Shown piece by piece: positions 16,472 to 25,590 of a DNA stretch of 64,000 bases. The stretch is from FEN-1139 sp964396375 (GTDB lineage: Bacteria > Myxococcota_A > Polyangia > Polyangiales > Polyangiaceae). The DNA is taken from the NCBI GenBank assembly GCA_964396375.1, contig CAYNEY010000001.1, forward strand, positions 62,001 through 126,000, in the 5' to 3' direction. The stretch's first letter is position 1, and every line of letters begins with the position of its first letter. Position numbers and translations under genes: made by a program. The notes below the pieces were generated by a model. It saw only the letters and a program-made list of their open reading frames with translations, was not told where the DNA came from and did no database searches.

Positions 16472-19318
16472 TGCGGCCCCTTGCTTCCCGCTCTCGGGCC
16501 GCGCGTGGGCTTCGAGGTTCTGGCTCTGGCCTTGGCGGCAGGGGATTTCACTCTGGCCTTGGCGGCAGGGGATTTCACTCTGGCCTTGGCGGCAGGGGAT
16601 TTCACNNNNNNNNNNNNNNNNNNNNNNNNNNNNNNNNNNNNNNNNNNNNNNNNNNNNNNNNNNNNNNNNNNNNNNNNNNNNNNNNNNNNNNNNNNNNNNN
16701 NNNNNTCTGGCCTTGGCGGCGGACATCTTTCCCTGCTTCTGGTCGTCGGGTGTGCCAGCCGTCGACCGGAAGCCTTTCGGCTCCGAATTCTCTTTGAGCG
16801 AGCGAGTCAGACGCCCCTCGAGCTCGGCGAGTCTGGTGCGGAGTTCCTCCAACTGATCGGCCAGGCGTCGCTCGCTGTCACGCGCGGTCGCCGTGAGGTC
16901 ACGCAGTGCCTCACGGAGACTGCGCAGCACGCGACCGTCGGTCTCGATCGCCTCGCGGGCGAGGAGCAGCGAGCGGGCCTCGGGCAGTGAAAGCGCAAGC
17001 AAGGCGGCTACTACGTCCATGCGCAGATGAGGATCCGCGTCGTCGAGCAGTGGCTCGAGGTGGCGCAGGACCACAGGCTCTCGGGTGAAACTCCCTAGCG
17101 CCGCCACCGCGGCGCGACGGCCTCGCGTGGGCCGACCGGGCTTCGCATGCTCTACGAACAGCGGGATCAGCGAAGGATCGTGGAGTTCTGCGAGGCCGTC
17201 CAGGGCTCCAGCCCGTACTGAGTCGGCCCAGGACGTGGTGTCGAGTAATGGCATCAGCTCGGCCAAAGTCCCAGGCTGTCGCAGACGCCCAAGAGCACGC
17301 GCAGCGTCCGCACAGACGAGGTAGCTCGGATCGCTCCGTGCCGCCGCGGCGAGCGCTTCTCGGACTCTGGGCTCTGAGAATCGCGCAAGCGCTGTGGCTG
17401 CGGCTCGCCGCACCTCAGGACGGTCTGCTCGTAGGGCCCCGAGGAGAGGTTCGAGCCTTCCCAGGAATGGTGCTCGGCCCAGGCTCTTCGCGCACTCGGC
17501 ACGCAGAGCATACGGCTCCGAAGTATCGGCGAGGATCTGTGCCAGGGCCTCGAGGCTGGGTGCGTCGTGGCGTGGTCCGAGCGTCTGGGCAGCCAGCAGC
17601 CGAGAGCGGAGCGAGGTCGACGAAAGCAGACAACCGATCGACAGATCGACAGCCCATTTGAGGTTGACCGGGGCGGTGACCGAGAGGTCTGGATCGAAGG
17701 CGAGGAAGGCCGGACGCTCGGAGAGCTCCAGGGTGAGAGCGGTCGTCTTCTCCGATGAGGTGGTACACAGCTCGACGCTCGAGCCGTTCTTCAAGCCGAC
17801 CAACACCCGGAAAGGCAGGGCGAAGGGCCCGGTGGCTCCCCCACGTGGTTCTTGGGTCAAGGTGACGGTGAGCAGGTTCGGTTCCCACTGTGCATTGACC
17901 TCGAGCTCCGGGTAGCCAGAGCCGAACACCCACTCGTCGAAGAATCTCCCGAGCGACCGCCCGCTTACCTCCTCGAGCGCGCGCACCAGATCCCCTGTCT
18001 GCACGACGCCGAACCGATGCGCCTCGAGGTAGCTACGAAGTCCTGCGAAGAAGCTGGCATCGCCGAGGAGGCGACGCAGCATGTGCAGCACCAGCCCACC
18101 CTTTTCGTACAGGTGCCGGTCGAAGAGTTCGATGGGATCTCGGTAGTCGCGGCACACCAGGGGTCGATCGTAGCGAGTGCTCGACTCCGCCAGATACTGC
18201 TCGAGATCGCCGAGCACTCCGCGCAGGTACGGATCCGATCCGAGGCGAGCCTCCCGCTCCAGGTGCTCGAAGTAGGTAGCGAAGCCCTCATTGAGCCAGG
18301 CCTCCGACCAGTCGCGGCAGGTGACGAGATCCCCAAACCAATGGTGGGCCAACTCGTGCGCGATCAGATCCTCCATGTGGACATCGAGCCGCGCTCGCTC
18401 GTCCAAGAGAACATGCTCGTAAAGCGTGGTGGCGGTGGTGTTTTCCATGCCCCCGAAGACGAAGTCCGCGACCACGATCTGCGTGTAGCTTTGGTAGGGG
18501 TATTCGACTCCGGTTAGCCTCCCGAAGAGCTCGAGCATGTTCCGCGTTTCCGCGAAGGTGCGCCACCCCTCCTGCTCTTTGCCCGGGGGAACGACGTAGC
18601 GCACCGCGATGCTGCGTCCGCTCGGAAGCTGAACCGGGCGGTCCTCGAGGACAGCGAAAGACCCGGCCACCACCGTGACGAGGTAGCTGGGGTGGGGAGC
18701 ATCCAGTCGGTAATGGTAGGTTGTGCGGGGTGCGCCGTCGACTGGTCGTGCGATCTCGGTGCAGGTCCCGTTGGAGAACGCCAGCCAACCCAGAGGCACG
18801 GTGAGAGCAATCTCGGTCGTGCATTTCATGTGCGGAGCGTCGTGGCAAGGGAAGAAATGGCGAGCGTCCTCGTCTTGGCATTGAGACCAGACTTGCCGCG
18901 GACGCTCGGTAGCGGTGTGATCTGGTTCGAGGAAGGTGAGGCCACGCGCCGGAGTGGTGCGGTAGCTCACCTGCAAGCAGCCAACCGAAAGCCCTGGGGA
19001 GAGTGCCACCCGCAAGTGTTCCCCGTCGTAGCTGAAGTCGGCAGGCATTTCTTGATCATCCGAGACAAGCTCACAGGTCTCGATTGAGAAGCCTACCGCG
19101 TCGAGCAGCAGCTGGTCCGAGAAGTGCCCGATGCGCTCGAAAGTGAGGCGGGCCACTCCGTGAACGCTGCGCGTCTGTGGGAAGAGTTCGAGGTCAAGGT
19201 CGAGGTGAACGATCCGAAATGGTCGATCGCGCTCGTAGTGCCGTCGCGCGTCCGAAAGCACGAAGCGTGGTGAAGCGTGAGCACAGCACGAACTCGGGCC
19301 GGCGCGAAACTGGGTCAT
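16468..19318 (-). CDS. M1 family metallo-aminopeptidase with HEAT repeats and a Lys/Ala repeat tail (contains gap)
   Basis: At least 917 residues from ATG 19318, with a 100-N gap near the C-terminus. The exopeptidase signature FGGMENT (residues 289-293 GGMEN) and the zinc site HELAHHWFGD with E344 in WLNEGF (HExxH-x18-E) are intact, so this should be an active zinc aminopeptidase. Residues about 570-830 are HEAT-like helical repeats (SLEALAQILADTSEPYALRA). A coiled segment follows (ERRLADQLEELRTRLAELEG), then a tail of 9-residue units VKSPAAKAR, ending GPRAGSKGPQ. The frame after the gap is deduced from the repeat; the gap length is unknown. The tail resembles histone H1-like repeats and should be strongly basic. 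Confidence 0.9.
16525..16720 (-). repeat. 27-bp tandem coding repeat interrupted by an assembly gap
   Basis: Three perfect 27-bp units occupy 16525-16551, 16552-16578 and 16579-16605. The 100-N gap is 16606-16705, and a partial fourth unit resumes at 16706-16720. On the minus strand each unit encodes VKSPAAKAR, in frame with the aminopeptidase. The N run is evidently a collapsed repeat, so the real copy number is unknown. Confidence 0.9.
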
Positions 19319-19374
19319 AAGGGTCGAATACTCGCCTGGTGGTGGTCGGGCAAGTCCCGTACTAGAGTCAGCAC

Positions 19375-21546
19375 ATGTCCGCTCCGGTGACCGTAACGGG
19401 TGAGGTCGAGCGGGTGACCTACGAGAACGAGGTCACCGGCTTCCGAGTGTTGCGGCTGGGGCGGGTGACAGGTGACCTTTCCGGACACACGCAGCTTCGG
19501 GTGGTCGGGATTGCTCCCAACCTCGGGCCAGGCATGCGGGTTCGGGCCACCGGACATCTGATCGATGATCCGACGCATGGCGAGCAGCTCCGGGCCGACG
19601 GTATCGTGCTTCTGGTTCCAGAGACGCTGGAGGGGATCGAGCGCTACCTGGCCTCCGGGATCCTTCCTTCCGTGGGGCCCGCCCTGGCGGCGCGGATCGT
19701 GAGTGTGTTCAAGGAGCGAACCCTGGAGGTGCTCGACCACGAGCCGGCGCGGCTCTCGGCTGTGCCCGGGATAGGAAGCCGCCGCTCCCTCACCATCCAC
19801 CGCGCATGGCAGGAGCATAGAAATGAGAGCACGACCATGGTTCTCTTGCGGAGCCACGGCATCTCCCAGGGGTTGGCGCGGAGGATCCTCGAGCGGTACG
19901 GCAGCGCAACGTCGGCGATTATTCAGCGTCATCCCTATCGTCTGGCCCTCGAGATCTGGGGAGTGGGGTTTCTGACCGCCGATCGGATCGCCAACTCGCT
20001 TGGGGTAGGGCGTGATGACAGCGAGCGAATAGCCGCGGGAATTCTGCATGTGGTGTCGCGCCACGCTGAGGCTGGGCACACACGGCTTCTCCGTGAGACG
20101 TTGCGGGACGAGACCGCAGCTCTGCTCGAAACCAAAGACGAGCTGATTGAGGTTGGGGTGGAACAACTCTTCGCGCAGAACCGACTGGTCGTCGAGGGAC
20201 CGTACGTGAGTGACGCAGTCCTCTTCGAGGCCGAGCGCGACCTGGCGCGCTCTCTCGGTGAGCGTTCTCAGCGTGAGGTGCGTGCGTTGCCAGGATGGGA
20301 AGCGGCGAGCCGTGAGTTCGAGGTCAGCTCAGGGCTGTCTCTGGACCCATCGCAGAAGCATGCCCTCGAGCGCGCGGCGGGGGCGCAGGTTCTGGTCATC
20401 ACCGGAGGACCCGGGGTGGGCAAGACCACCTTGGTGCGTGGCATTATCAGCCTGTATGGCGCGGCGCGGCGCCGAGTGGTGCTGGCGGCGCCGACCGGGC
20501 GCGCCGCCAATCGACTCACCGAAGCCACCGCGCGGGAAGCCAAGACCATTCATCGGCTGCTCGAGTATGACCCTCGCAGCCAAACCTTCGCTCGCGGTGC
20601 CGAGAATCCCCTCGATGCCGACTTGGTGCTGATCGACGAGACCTCGATGGTCGACATCCTGCTCGCGCGAGCGCTCGTCATTGCCTGTGCTCCCACCACG
20701 CGGCTGATTCTGGTGGGTGATGTGGACCAGCTGCCGAGCGTGGGACCGGGTGCCTTCTTGCGCGATCTGGTCGACTCCGGAGTGGTGCCAGTCGTCACTC
20801 TCACACGGGTGTTCCGTCAGGCGGAAGCGAGCCTGATCGTCGAGAATGCTCACCGCATCCGCGAGGGTCAACGGCCCATGGCGCCGAGCAACGGCGCGCT
20901 TGCTGACTTCTTCTTGGTGGAGCGCACCGACAGTCAGCGAGCGGCTCTTGATGTGGTTGAGCTGGTTCGGTCGCGGATCCCCGAGCGCTTCGGGCTCGAT
21001 CCGCGGCGCGACATCCAGGTTCTGGCGCCCATGCACCGGGGGGTGCTCGGTACCGGGGCGCTGAACGCGGCGCTCCAAGCCGCGCTCAACCCAGAGGGGC
21101 CGTCGGTGGTGGTGCGCGGGTCGGCGATGCGGGTCGGCGACAAGGTGATGCAGGTCAAAAACGACTACGAGCGCGAGGTTTTCAACGGTGATATCGGCTG
21201 GGTGACACGCGTCGATCCGAAGGCCCGGGCGCTTTCGGTCTCGTTCGATGGACGGGAACTCGACTACGCTGCCGAGGATCTCGACCTTTTGCTCTTGGCT
21301 TATGCGATCAGTATCCACAAGAGTCAGGGAAGTGAGTATCCGGCGGTGGTGCTCCCGGTGACCACTGCGCACTTCGTGATGCTCACCCGCAACCTCCTGT
21401 ACACCGCGGTGACACGGGCCAAGCGTCTGTGCGTGCTGGTCAGCGATCCACGCGCCCTTGGCATCGCGCTCCGCGAAGACCGCCGCGAGCGCCGCGTGAC
21501 CGGCCTTCGGGAGCGTCTGACCAGTCTGATCAGTGGGAGATCGTGA
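19375..21546 (+). CDS. recD2: RecD2-type ATP-dependent DNA helicase
   Basis: 723 residues. The N-terminal OB-like region (TGEVERVTYENEVTGFRVLR) and HhH-like helices (PSVGPALAARIVSVF, then SAVPGIGSRRSLTI) are those of RecD2, as distinct from RecBCD RecD. The helicase core has Walker A GGPGVGKTT (344-352), LAAPTGRAANRL, LIDETSMVD, GDVDQLPSVGPG and the C-terminal HKSQGSEYP and YTAVTRAK motifs. RecD2 is a 5'-3' helicase in repair and replication-fork processing, found without RecBC. It is divergent from the aminopeptidase and its end overlaps the convergent GltJ-like gene by 17 bases. Confidence 0.95.
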   Translation: MSAPVTVTGEVERVTYENEVTGFRVLRLGRVTGDLSGHTQLRVVGIAPNLGPGMRVRATGHLIDDPTHGEQLRADGIVLLVPETLEGIERYLASGILPSVGPALAARIVSVFKERTLEVLDHEPARLSAVPGIGSRRSLTIHRAWQEHRNESTTMVLLRSHGISQGLARRILERYGSATSAIIQRHPYRLALEIWGVGFLTADRIANSLGVGRDDSERIAAGILHVVSRHAEAGHTRLLRETLRDETAALLETKDELIEVGVEQLFAQNRLVVEGPYVSDAVLFEAERDLARSLGERSQREVRALPGWEAASREFEVSSGLSLDPSQKHALERAAGAQVLVITGGPGVGKTTLVRGIISLYGAARRRVVLAAPTGRAANRLTEATAREAKTIHRLLEYDPRSQTFARGAENPLDADLVLIDETSMVDILLARALVIACAPTTRLILVGDVDQLPSVGPGAFLRDLVDSGVVPVVTLTRVFRQAEASLIVENAHRIREGQRPMAPSNGALADFFLVERTDSQRAALDVVELVRSRIPERFGLDPRRDIQVLAPMHRGVLGTGALNAALQAALNPEGPSVVVRGSAMRVGDKVMQVKNDYEREVFNGDIGWVTRVDPKARALSVSFDGRELDYAAEDLDLLLLAYAISIHKSQGSEYPAVVLPVTTAHFVMLTRNLLYTAVTRAKRLCVLVSDPRALGIALREDRRERRVTGLRERLTSLISGRS

Positions 21547-23857
21547 AGCTCTTGGCCACCGTCTTCGCGCGACCCGAAAAGGCGGGGACCTGAGCGCGCC
21601 GGAAAACATTGGAGACACAACTGCCGACCGCGGTGCCACCGAAGCTCCCACCGGTGATGACCGCCTGGGTGGCGCGCCCGCTTGGCGCGAAGGTGACCTG
21701 AACTTTGCCGGTGCCCCAGGGACCCTCGGGACGCTTGCAGCTCTGAGCTGCAGAGGCGGCCACCTGAAGGGCGGAGCGGGCGGCGTCCACGTTGAAATCA
21801 CCCAGGTTTGAGGGGGGGGGAGGTGTGGCAGCTGCCGTGGGCTTGGTGCCGGCGCTCCCCGAATCGGGAGGCTTGGTACCGACACCTGCGACGGGAGTCA
21901 CGGGTCTACTGCCCCCGGCTCCCATCGCCACCGGGCTTGCGCTCGCCGTCGCGCTCGCCGCAGCCACAGTCGAACTCGGCTGAGTGGAAGCCGATGGTTC
22001 CGGTGTCGAGGTGGGAGGGGATGTCGGAAGGGCGGCCACCTTGGGGATCTCCGCGCTGGCCGAGGGCAAGGTGAGATCTGCCTTCTCGTCGCCACCGGAG
22101 CTGAGCGCCACCACCAGGCCAGCACCCAGCAAGAGCGCACCCAGCCCCACCATGATCATCAGCTTCTTTTTGCTGCGACCGCGTGCCGGGTGCCAGTCCA
22201 CGTCGATGTCGGTGGCAGCGGAGGTAGGCTTGGGTGCTGCTACGACGGTGGTAGGATCGGGTGTTGGTGGTGGAGGGGGCGGTGTGGGAGGCGGTGGTGG
22301 CGGGGCGGGTGCGGTGAGCAGTGCCTGATTCCCCGTCATGATCAGCGGATTCATTCCCGCGGCGGGCATCAGAGGCTCAGCGGTCTCGAGGAGATCCTCG
22401 AGGCGTTTCTGCGGCGCCGTGGGCACGCCCTTTCGTTTTGGGGCGGGCCCGGCAGGACTCGGCTTCCCGCTTGCCGCAGCGGCGGGAACCGTGCCTGTCA
22501 TGCCAGCCTTGAGCGCATCGAGTGAGAACAGCACGCTGTTCTCGTTACGCGCCCCCGTCATCTTTGCGTCTTCGGGTTCGGATCCGGAGATAGCTTCCGC
22601 CTCGCTGCCTGCACTCCTCACACCTGCGAAAAGGTCTTGGGTGGCGGGCTTGCGCTCGGCGGTCTGTGATGCTGTTTGGGCCTTGGAGGTGGTCTTCTCG
22701 GCGGCTTTGATCGCGGCCTGCACGGCGGCTTGACCTTGCTGTCCGAGCCCAAGCTGGGTGGTCTTGAAGGCTGCCTTCTTGTCCGCTTCGCTGCCCTCGG
22801 GCTTCTGCGTCGCACCCGGAGCTGCGTGGGGCAGCGGTGTGGCGGTCGCACTCGGCTTGCTCCCCGCGGCGGCGGGTCGAGGACCAGTCGCTTTGTGCGC
22901 ATCTGCGGTGCCCCGAGGCTCGTGCGCTTGAGGTGATGCCGTGGCTGTGGGATGGGACCCCGTGGCCTTTCGATCCGGGCCCGATGCTGCCCCGGCCCGG
23001 GCCGCAGTCTCTGCGACCGGTCGGGGGCCGGTGGCCTTCTGGGTCACCGCAGGTTGAGCCGGTGTGGCTGACGCTTTCGGGCTGCTTCCAGAGGTCCCCG
23101 ACGCAGTACTGGAGGCGGTTGCTTTCGCTCCAGAACTCGAGCCGAGTCCGAGGGCAGCGCGTGCGCCGCCCGCCGTGACTGAGCCACCTACGGCGGAAAA
23201 CGTTCCCGTCGTGGGCTTCTTGGTCGCCTCGGTTCGTGCCGCTTTGCCTTGCGCCACGGTGGTCTTCTGCTGCGCCGTGGTGCGGGGGCCTTCGCCCAAG
23301 GCGAGTTTTCCGCCAGCCGAACCGGCTACCGCATTGGCTGGGGGAGCCACACCGGCTGCGGTGGTCTTGTGGGAGGCAGCGGTGGGCTTTGGTGCCGGCT
23401 CGGACTTGCCACTCACCTCGGGACGGAGGGAGATGAGCGCGGGTTGGGCGGCCTTCTTGAGCGCAATGGCAGCTGCCAGCTCCGGCACATCGGGCACCAG
23501 CGCCCAGTCCGACATGCCATCGCGCCATACGAAGGGTTCTTCGCCTAAGGAACCGGTCATGAACGCGTCGACCAGCTCGGCTGTCGACATGGAGCGCTCG
23601 TCGTTGTCGCTGACGTTGACCGCCCACATCGCGCCGCCGATTGCCTCGGCGAGCAGAGCGTCCCGCTCTTTGCTCGAGAACACCCGGGTGGCGTCATCGT
23701 CATCGTCATCCGACGCGGGCGCCGCTCGGCCTAACTCCGTGCCGTCGACGACGATCTGCCCCCCGCAGGACTTGCATCGCACCTTCACCTTGCGTCCGCT
23801 GACTTTGTCGTCGGCGATCGTGTATTTGGCCTCGCAGGCAGGACAGCTGACTTTCAT
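21530..23857 (-). CDS. GltJ/AgmX-like protein: zinc ribbon, GYF domain, TM, TonB-like C-terminus
   Basis: 775 residues. An N-terminal zinc ribbon (MKVSCPACEAKYTIADD, then VRCKSCGG) precedes an acidic stretch and a GYF_2-type domain (about 77-130, FVWRDGMSDWALVPDVPEL). A very long Ala/Thr/Pro/Lys low-complexity linker follows. One membrane helix (LMIMVGLGALLLGAGLVVAL) lies late, then a Pro-rich periplasmic linker, and an AgmX/PglI-type C-terminal domain with a Cys pair (AAQSCKRPEGPWG, VGSCVSNVFRRAQVPAF). This is the layout of Myxococcus GltJ/AgmX, part of the gliding and envelope-spanning machinery. Whether this organism glides is not shown here; no other glt gene is adjacent. The leader carries a nested inverted repeat. 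Confidence 0.85.
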   Translation of the reverse strand: MKVSCPACEAKYTIADDKVSGRKVKVRCKSCGGQIVVDGTELGRAAPASDDDDDDATRVFSSKERDALLAEAIGGAMWAVNVSDNDERSMSTAELVDAFMTGSLGEEPFVWRDGMSDWALVPDVPELAAAIALKKAAQPALISLRPEVSGKSEPAPKPTAASHKTTAAGVAPPANAVAGSAGGKLALGEGPRTTAQQKTTVAQGKAARTEATKKPTTGTFSAVGGSVTAGGARAALGLGSSSGAKATASSTASGTSGSSPKASATPAQPAVTQKATGPRPVAETAARAGAASGPDRKATGSHPTATASPQAHEPRGTADAHKATGPRPAAAGSKPSATATPLPHAAPGATQKPEGSEADKKAAFKTTQLGLGQQGQAAVQAAIKAAEKTTSKAQTASQTAERKPATQDLFAGVRSAGSEAEAISGSEPEDAKMTGARNENSVLFSLDALKAGMTGTVPAAAASGKPSPAGPAPKRKGVPTAPQKRLEDLLETAEPLMPAAGMNPLIMTGNQALLTAPAPPPPPPTPPPPPPTPDPTTVVAAPKPTSAATDIDVDWHPARGRSKKKLMIMVGLGALLLGAGLVVALSSGGDEKADLTLPSASAEIPKVAALPTSPPTSTPEPSASTQPSSTVAAASATASASPVAMGAGGSRPVTPVAGVGTKPPDSGSAGTKPTAAATPPPPSNLGDFNVDAARSALQVAASAAQSCKRPEGPWGTGKVQVTFAPSGRATQAVITGGSFGGTAVGSCVSNVFRRAQVPAFSGRAKTVAKSFTISH

Positions 23858-23878
23858 GGACTGACGTTCTCCTCACGG

Positions 23879-23939
23879 CACAGGGCAGCTGCTAGAGGGG
23901 CTTTCGAGAATGCGAGCATTCTCGCGAATATGCCCTGTG
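23879..23939 (-). promoter_or_regulatory. Nested inverted repeats in the leader of the GltJ-like gene
   Basis: Perfect 9-base outer arms CACAGGGCA (23879-23887) and TGCCCTGTG (23931-23939) enclose a near-contiguous palindrome with arms CGAGAATGC (23905-23913) and GCATTCTCG (23916-23924). The structure ends 22 bases before the ATG at 23857 and just upstream of its GAGGAG ribosome binding site. It could be a terminator for the gene ending at 24072 (no T tract is seen), a leader RNA structure, or an operator. Confidence 0.5.
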
Positions 23940-24071
23940 ACTGCAACTACGGAAGCTGCGCCCCCGAGCCCGACCGGTCTTCCTCTCGCAACACCGTCGT
24001 GAGAGGCCAAGTTGCCCTGCTAAGGACTTGGCTGCCGACCGCTCGGGATGAGGGGCTGACGGAGAACCGTA

Positions 24072-25529
24072 TCAGTTGACGGGGACCAAGGCCGCCCCAT
24101 CATTGCCACAGAAGCGACTTTCAGGAGGGTAGTGCGTGCCGCAGAGAGGGCAAATCTTCCGGCTGGCGGGGGTGTCCATCGGTGCTGCCGGGTGCTCAGA
24201 AGCACCTGGGGCGGCTGATGGGACGGAAGAGGATAGTGGCTTTGGCACGAGGGCCGCTCCATCCGCGGGGCAGAAGAGCTGGTTTGGACGGAACTCGCCC
24301 CCGCAGGTTGGGCAGACCAGCCGGTTTGGAGTGGGCAGAGAGGTTGGCGGTAGGTTGGCGGGAGCGGGCAGGGCAGGTTGGCGGCGACGCCGCACCAACC
24401 ACACCCCCGCCACGCCAAACACAATCGACAGACCGAGCAGCGCCGCCAGCGCCAGGCTACGCCATCGCTGATCCGGTTGTTCCGCGAGCAGGGGACCTGC
24501 GCCCACGGCATTGCCAGCCAGGGTCGTCACCTCCGTGCTCGGGAGTTCCCCGGTCGAGTTGAAGGTGCCTTGGGTCAAGAGCTCACGGTACAAGGCCTCG
24601 GAGACCACTGCCACGGACACCGTGACCGTGCGTCCCTCGAAGGTCACGGCCAGCTTGGCCTCGCCCTCGGTGGCCGAGTTCGGCACGGTGACGACTCCGG
24701 CCGTGCTCACCTCGATGGGTGTCGTGCTCTCGAGGAGCTTGAAGGTTGGGGTGACGGCGAGCGCACAACCCTCCGCGTCGAGTACGCGGGCGCGAAACGA
24801 GAAGCGTTCTCCGGAGCGGAGGAGCTTGCGCGACGGGTGCACTTCGATCCGCCGCGGTTTACCTGGCGTGCTGCAGCGCGGCTCCGCAACACTGGGCGGC
24901 AGGGAAGGCGCTCCGACGGTTGCGAGCGGTGCCACGGCCCTCTCGATCGCACTGTGCGCTCCCGCTGGCTCCTGGACGCTTGCGGTGGGTGAGGGAGTGG
25001 TGGTGATGGTTTCGGCGCTCTCTGCGCGCTGGATGAGATTGAAGGTGCGACTGCGACGGACACTGGCGCGACAGGTTTGGCCGGGGATCAGGAGCTCGTA
25101 GGTCCCGCTCTCCACGAAATCGATTCGGTCCGAAGTTGCGGAGAGGGAGGTCATCAGTGTGGCGCGACGTCTGTCGTCGCCGGTGCTTCGGCACACGGTG
25201 CGCCACGCGCGCTCGCCACCTCCGTGACTCGTGACCGTCATGTTGGGGAGATGCTCCCAGCACTGAGTGGTGGTGTAGTTGCGGCCAAGGCCCACGATTG
25301 AGAGCTCCCGGCCTCGCACCTCGATGGTGACGGTTCCTCCCGGTTCTCGCCCGGATGACGGAGCTGTGCCGCATCCCTCGCCCCAGTCTTCGAGGGACCA
25401 AGCTACCGCGAGGGCGCTCGCTGACCATTGCCCGGCCAGACTGGGGGCCGACGCAGCTGGGGTTTGTGCGAGGACCGTGGGAGCAGCCAGAAACACGACC
25501 ACGGAGGCGAGGCGGTGCATGCAGCGCAT
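24072..25529 (-). CDS. Membrane protein with periplasmic Ig-like region and C-terminal double zinc ribbon
   Basis: 485 residues from ATG 25529 (AGGG lies 8 bases upstream; an ATG at 25520 is an alternative). A signal sequence (HRLASVVVFLAAPTVLAQ) is followed by a disulfide-bearing domain, then an Ig-like region (RIEVHPSRKLLRSGERFSFR, ending AVTFEGRTVTVSVAVVS). One membrane helix (LALAALLGLSIVFGVAGVWLV then RRRR) places the C-terminus inside. There, two zinc ribbons appear: VCPTCGGEF with FCPADGAAL, and ICPLCGTHY with FCGNDGAALVP. Function is unknown; the topology suggests transmission of an envelope state to a cytosolic partner. Confidence 0.75.
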   Translation of the reverse strand: MRCMHRLASVVVFLAAPTVLAQTPAASAPSLAGQWSASALAVAWSLEDWGEGCGTAPSSGREPGGTVTIEVRGRELSIVGLGRNYTTTQCWEHLPNMTVTSHGGGERAWRTVCRSTGDDRRRATLMTSLSATSDRIDFVESGTYELLIPGQTCRASVRRSRTFNLIQRAESAETITTTPSPTASVQEPAGAHSAIERAVAPLATVGAPSLPPSVAEPRCSTPGKPRRIEVHPSRKLLRSGERFSFRARVLDAEGCALAVTPTFKLLESTTPIEVSTAGVVTVPNSATEGEAKLAVTFEGRTVTVSVAVVSEALYRELLTQGTFNSTGELPSTEVTTLAGNAVGAGPLLAEQPDQRWRSLALAALLGLSIVFGVAGVWLVRRRRQPALPAPANLPPTSLPTPNRLVCPTCGGEFRPNQLFCPADGAALVPKPLSSSVPSAAPGASEHPAAPMDTPASRKICPLCGTHYPPESRFCGNDGAALVPVN

Positions 25530-25590
25530 TCTACACACCCTTTGCTCTTCGCACACGGATCGTCCCCCGCTCAGCGGCAGTTCGTGGTGC

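Noticed and set aside
16471..16797. Plus-strand repeat frame (Ser/Gly/Leu-rich) over the 27-bp repeats
   Set aside because: It is the complement of the Lys/Ala tail and has no start or domain.
15689..19318. A single 1209-residue fusion of aminopeptidase and enoyl-CoA hydratase read through the 100-N gap
   Set aside because: The frame is joined only by the arbitrary gap length. The repeat frame VKSPAAKAR shows the peptidase stops at 16468 with the hydratase starting in an ATGA overlap.
20329..21885. Long minus-strand open frame opposite recD2
   Set aside because: Low-complexity composition, no motif, and full overlap with a certain gene.
22545..23627. Second minus-strand frame inside the GltJ-like gene
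   Set aside because: Arg/Gly/Ser-rich shadow of the low-complexity linker; the real frame has zinc ribbon and GYF domains.
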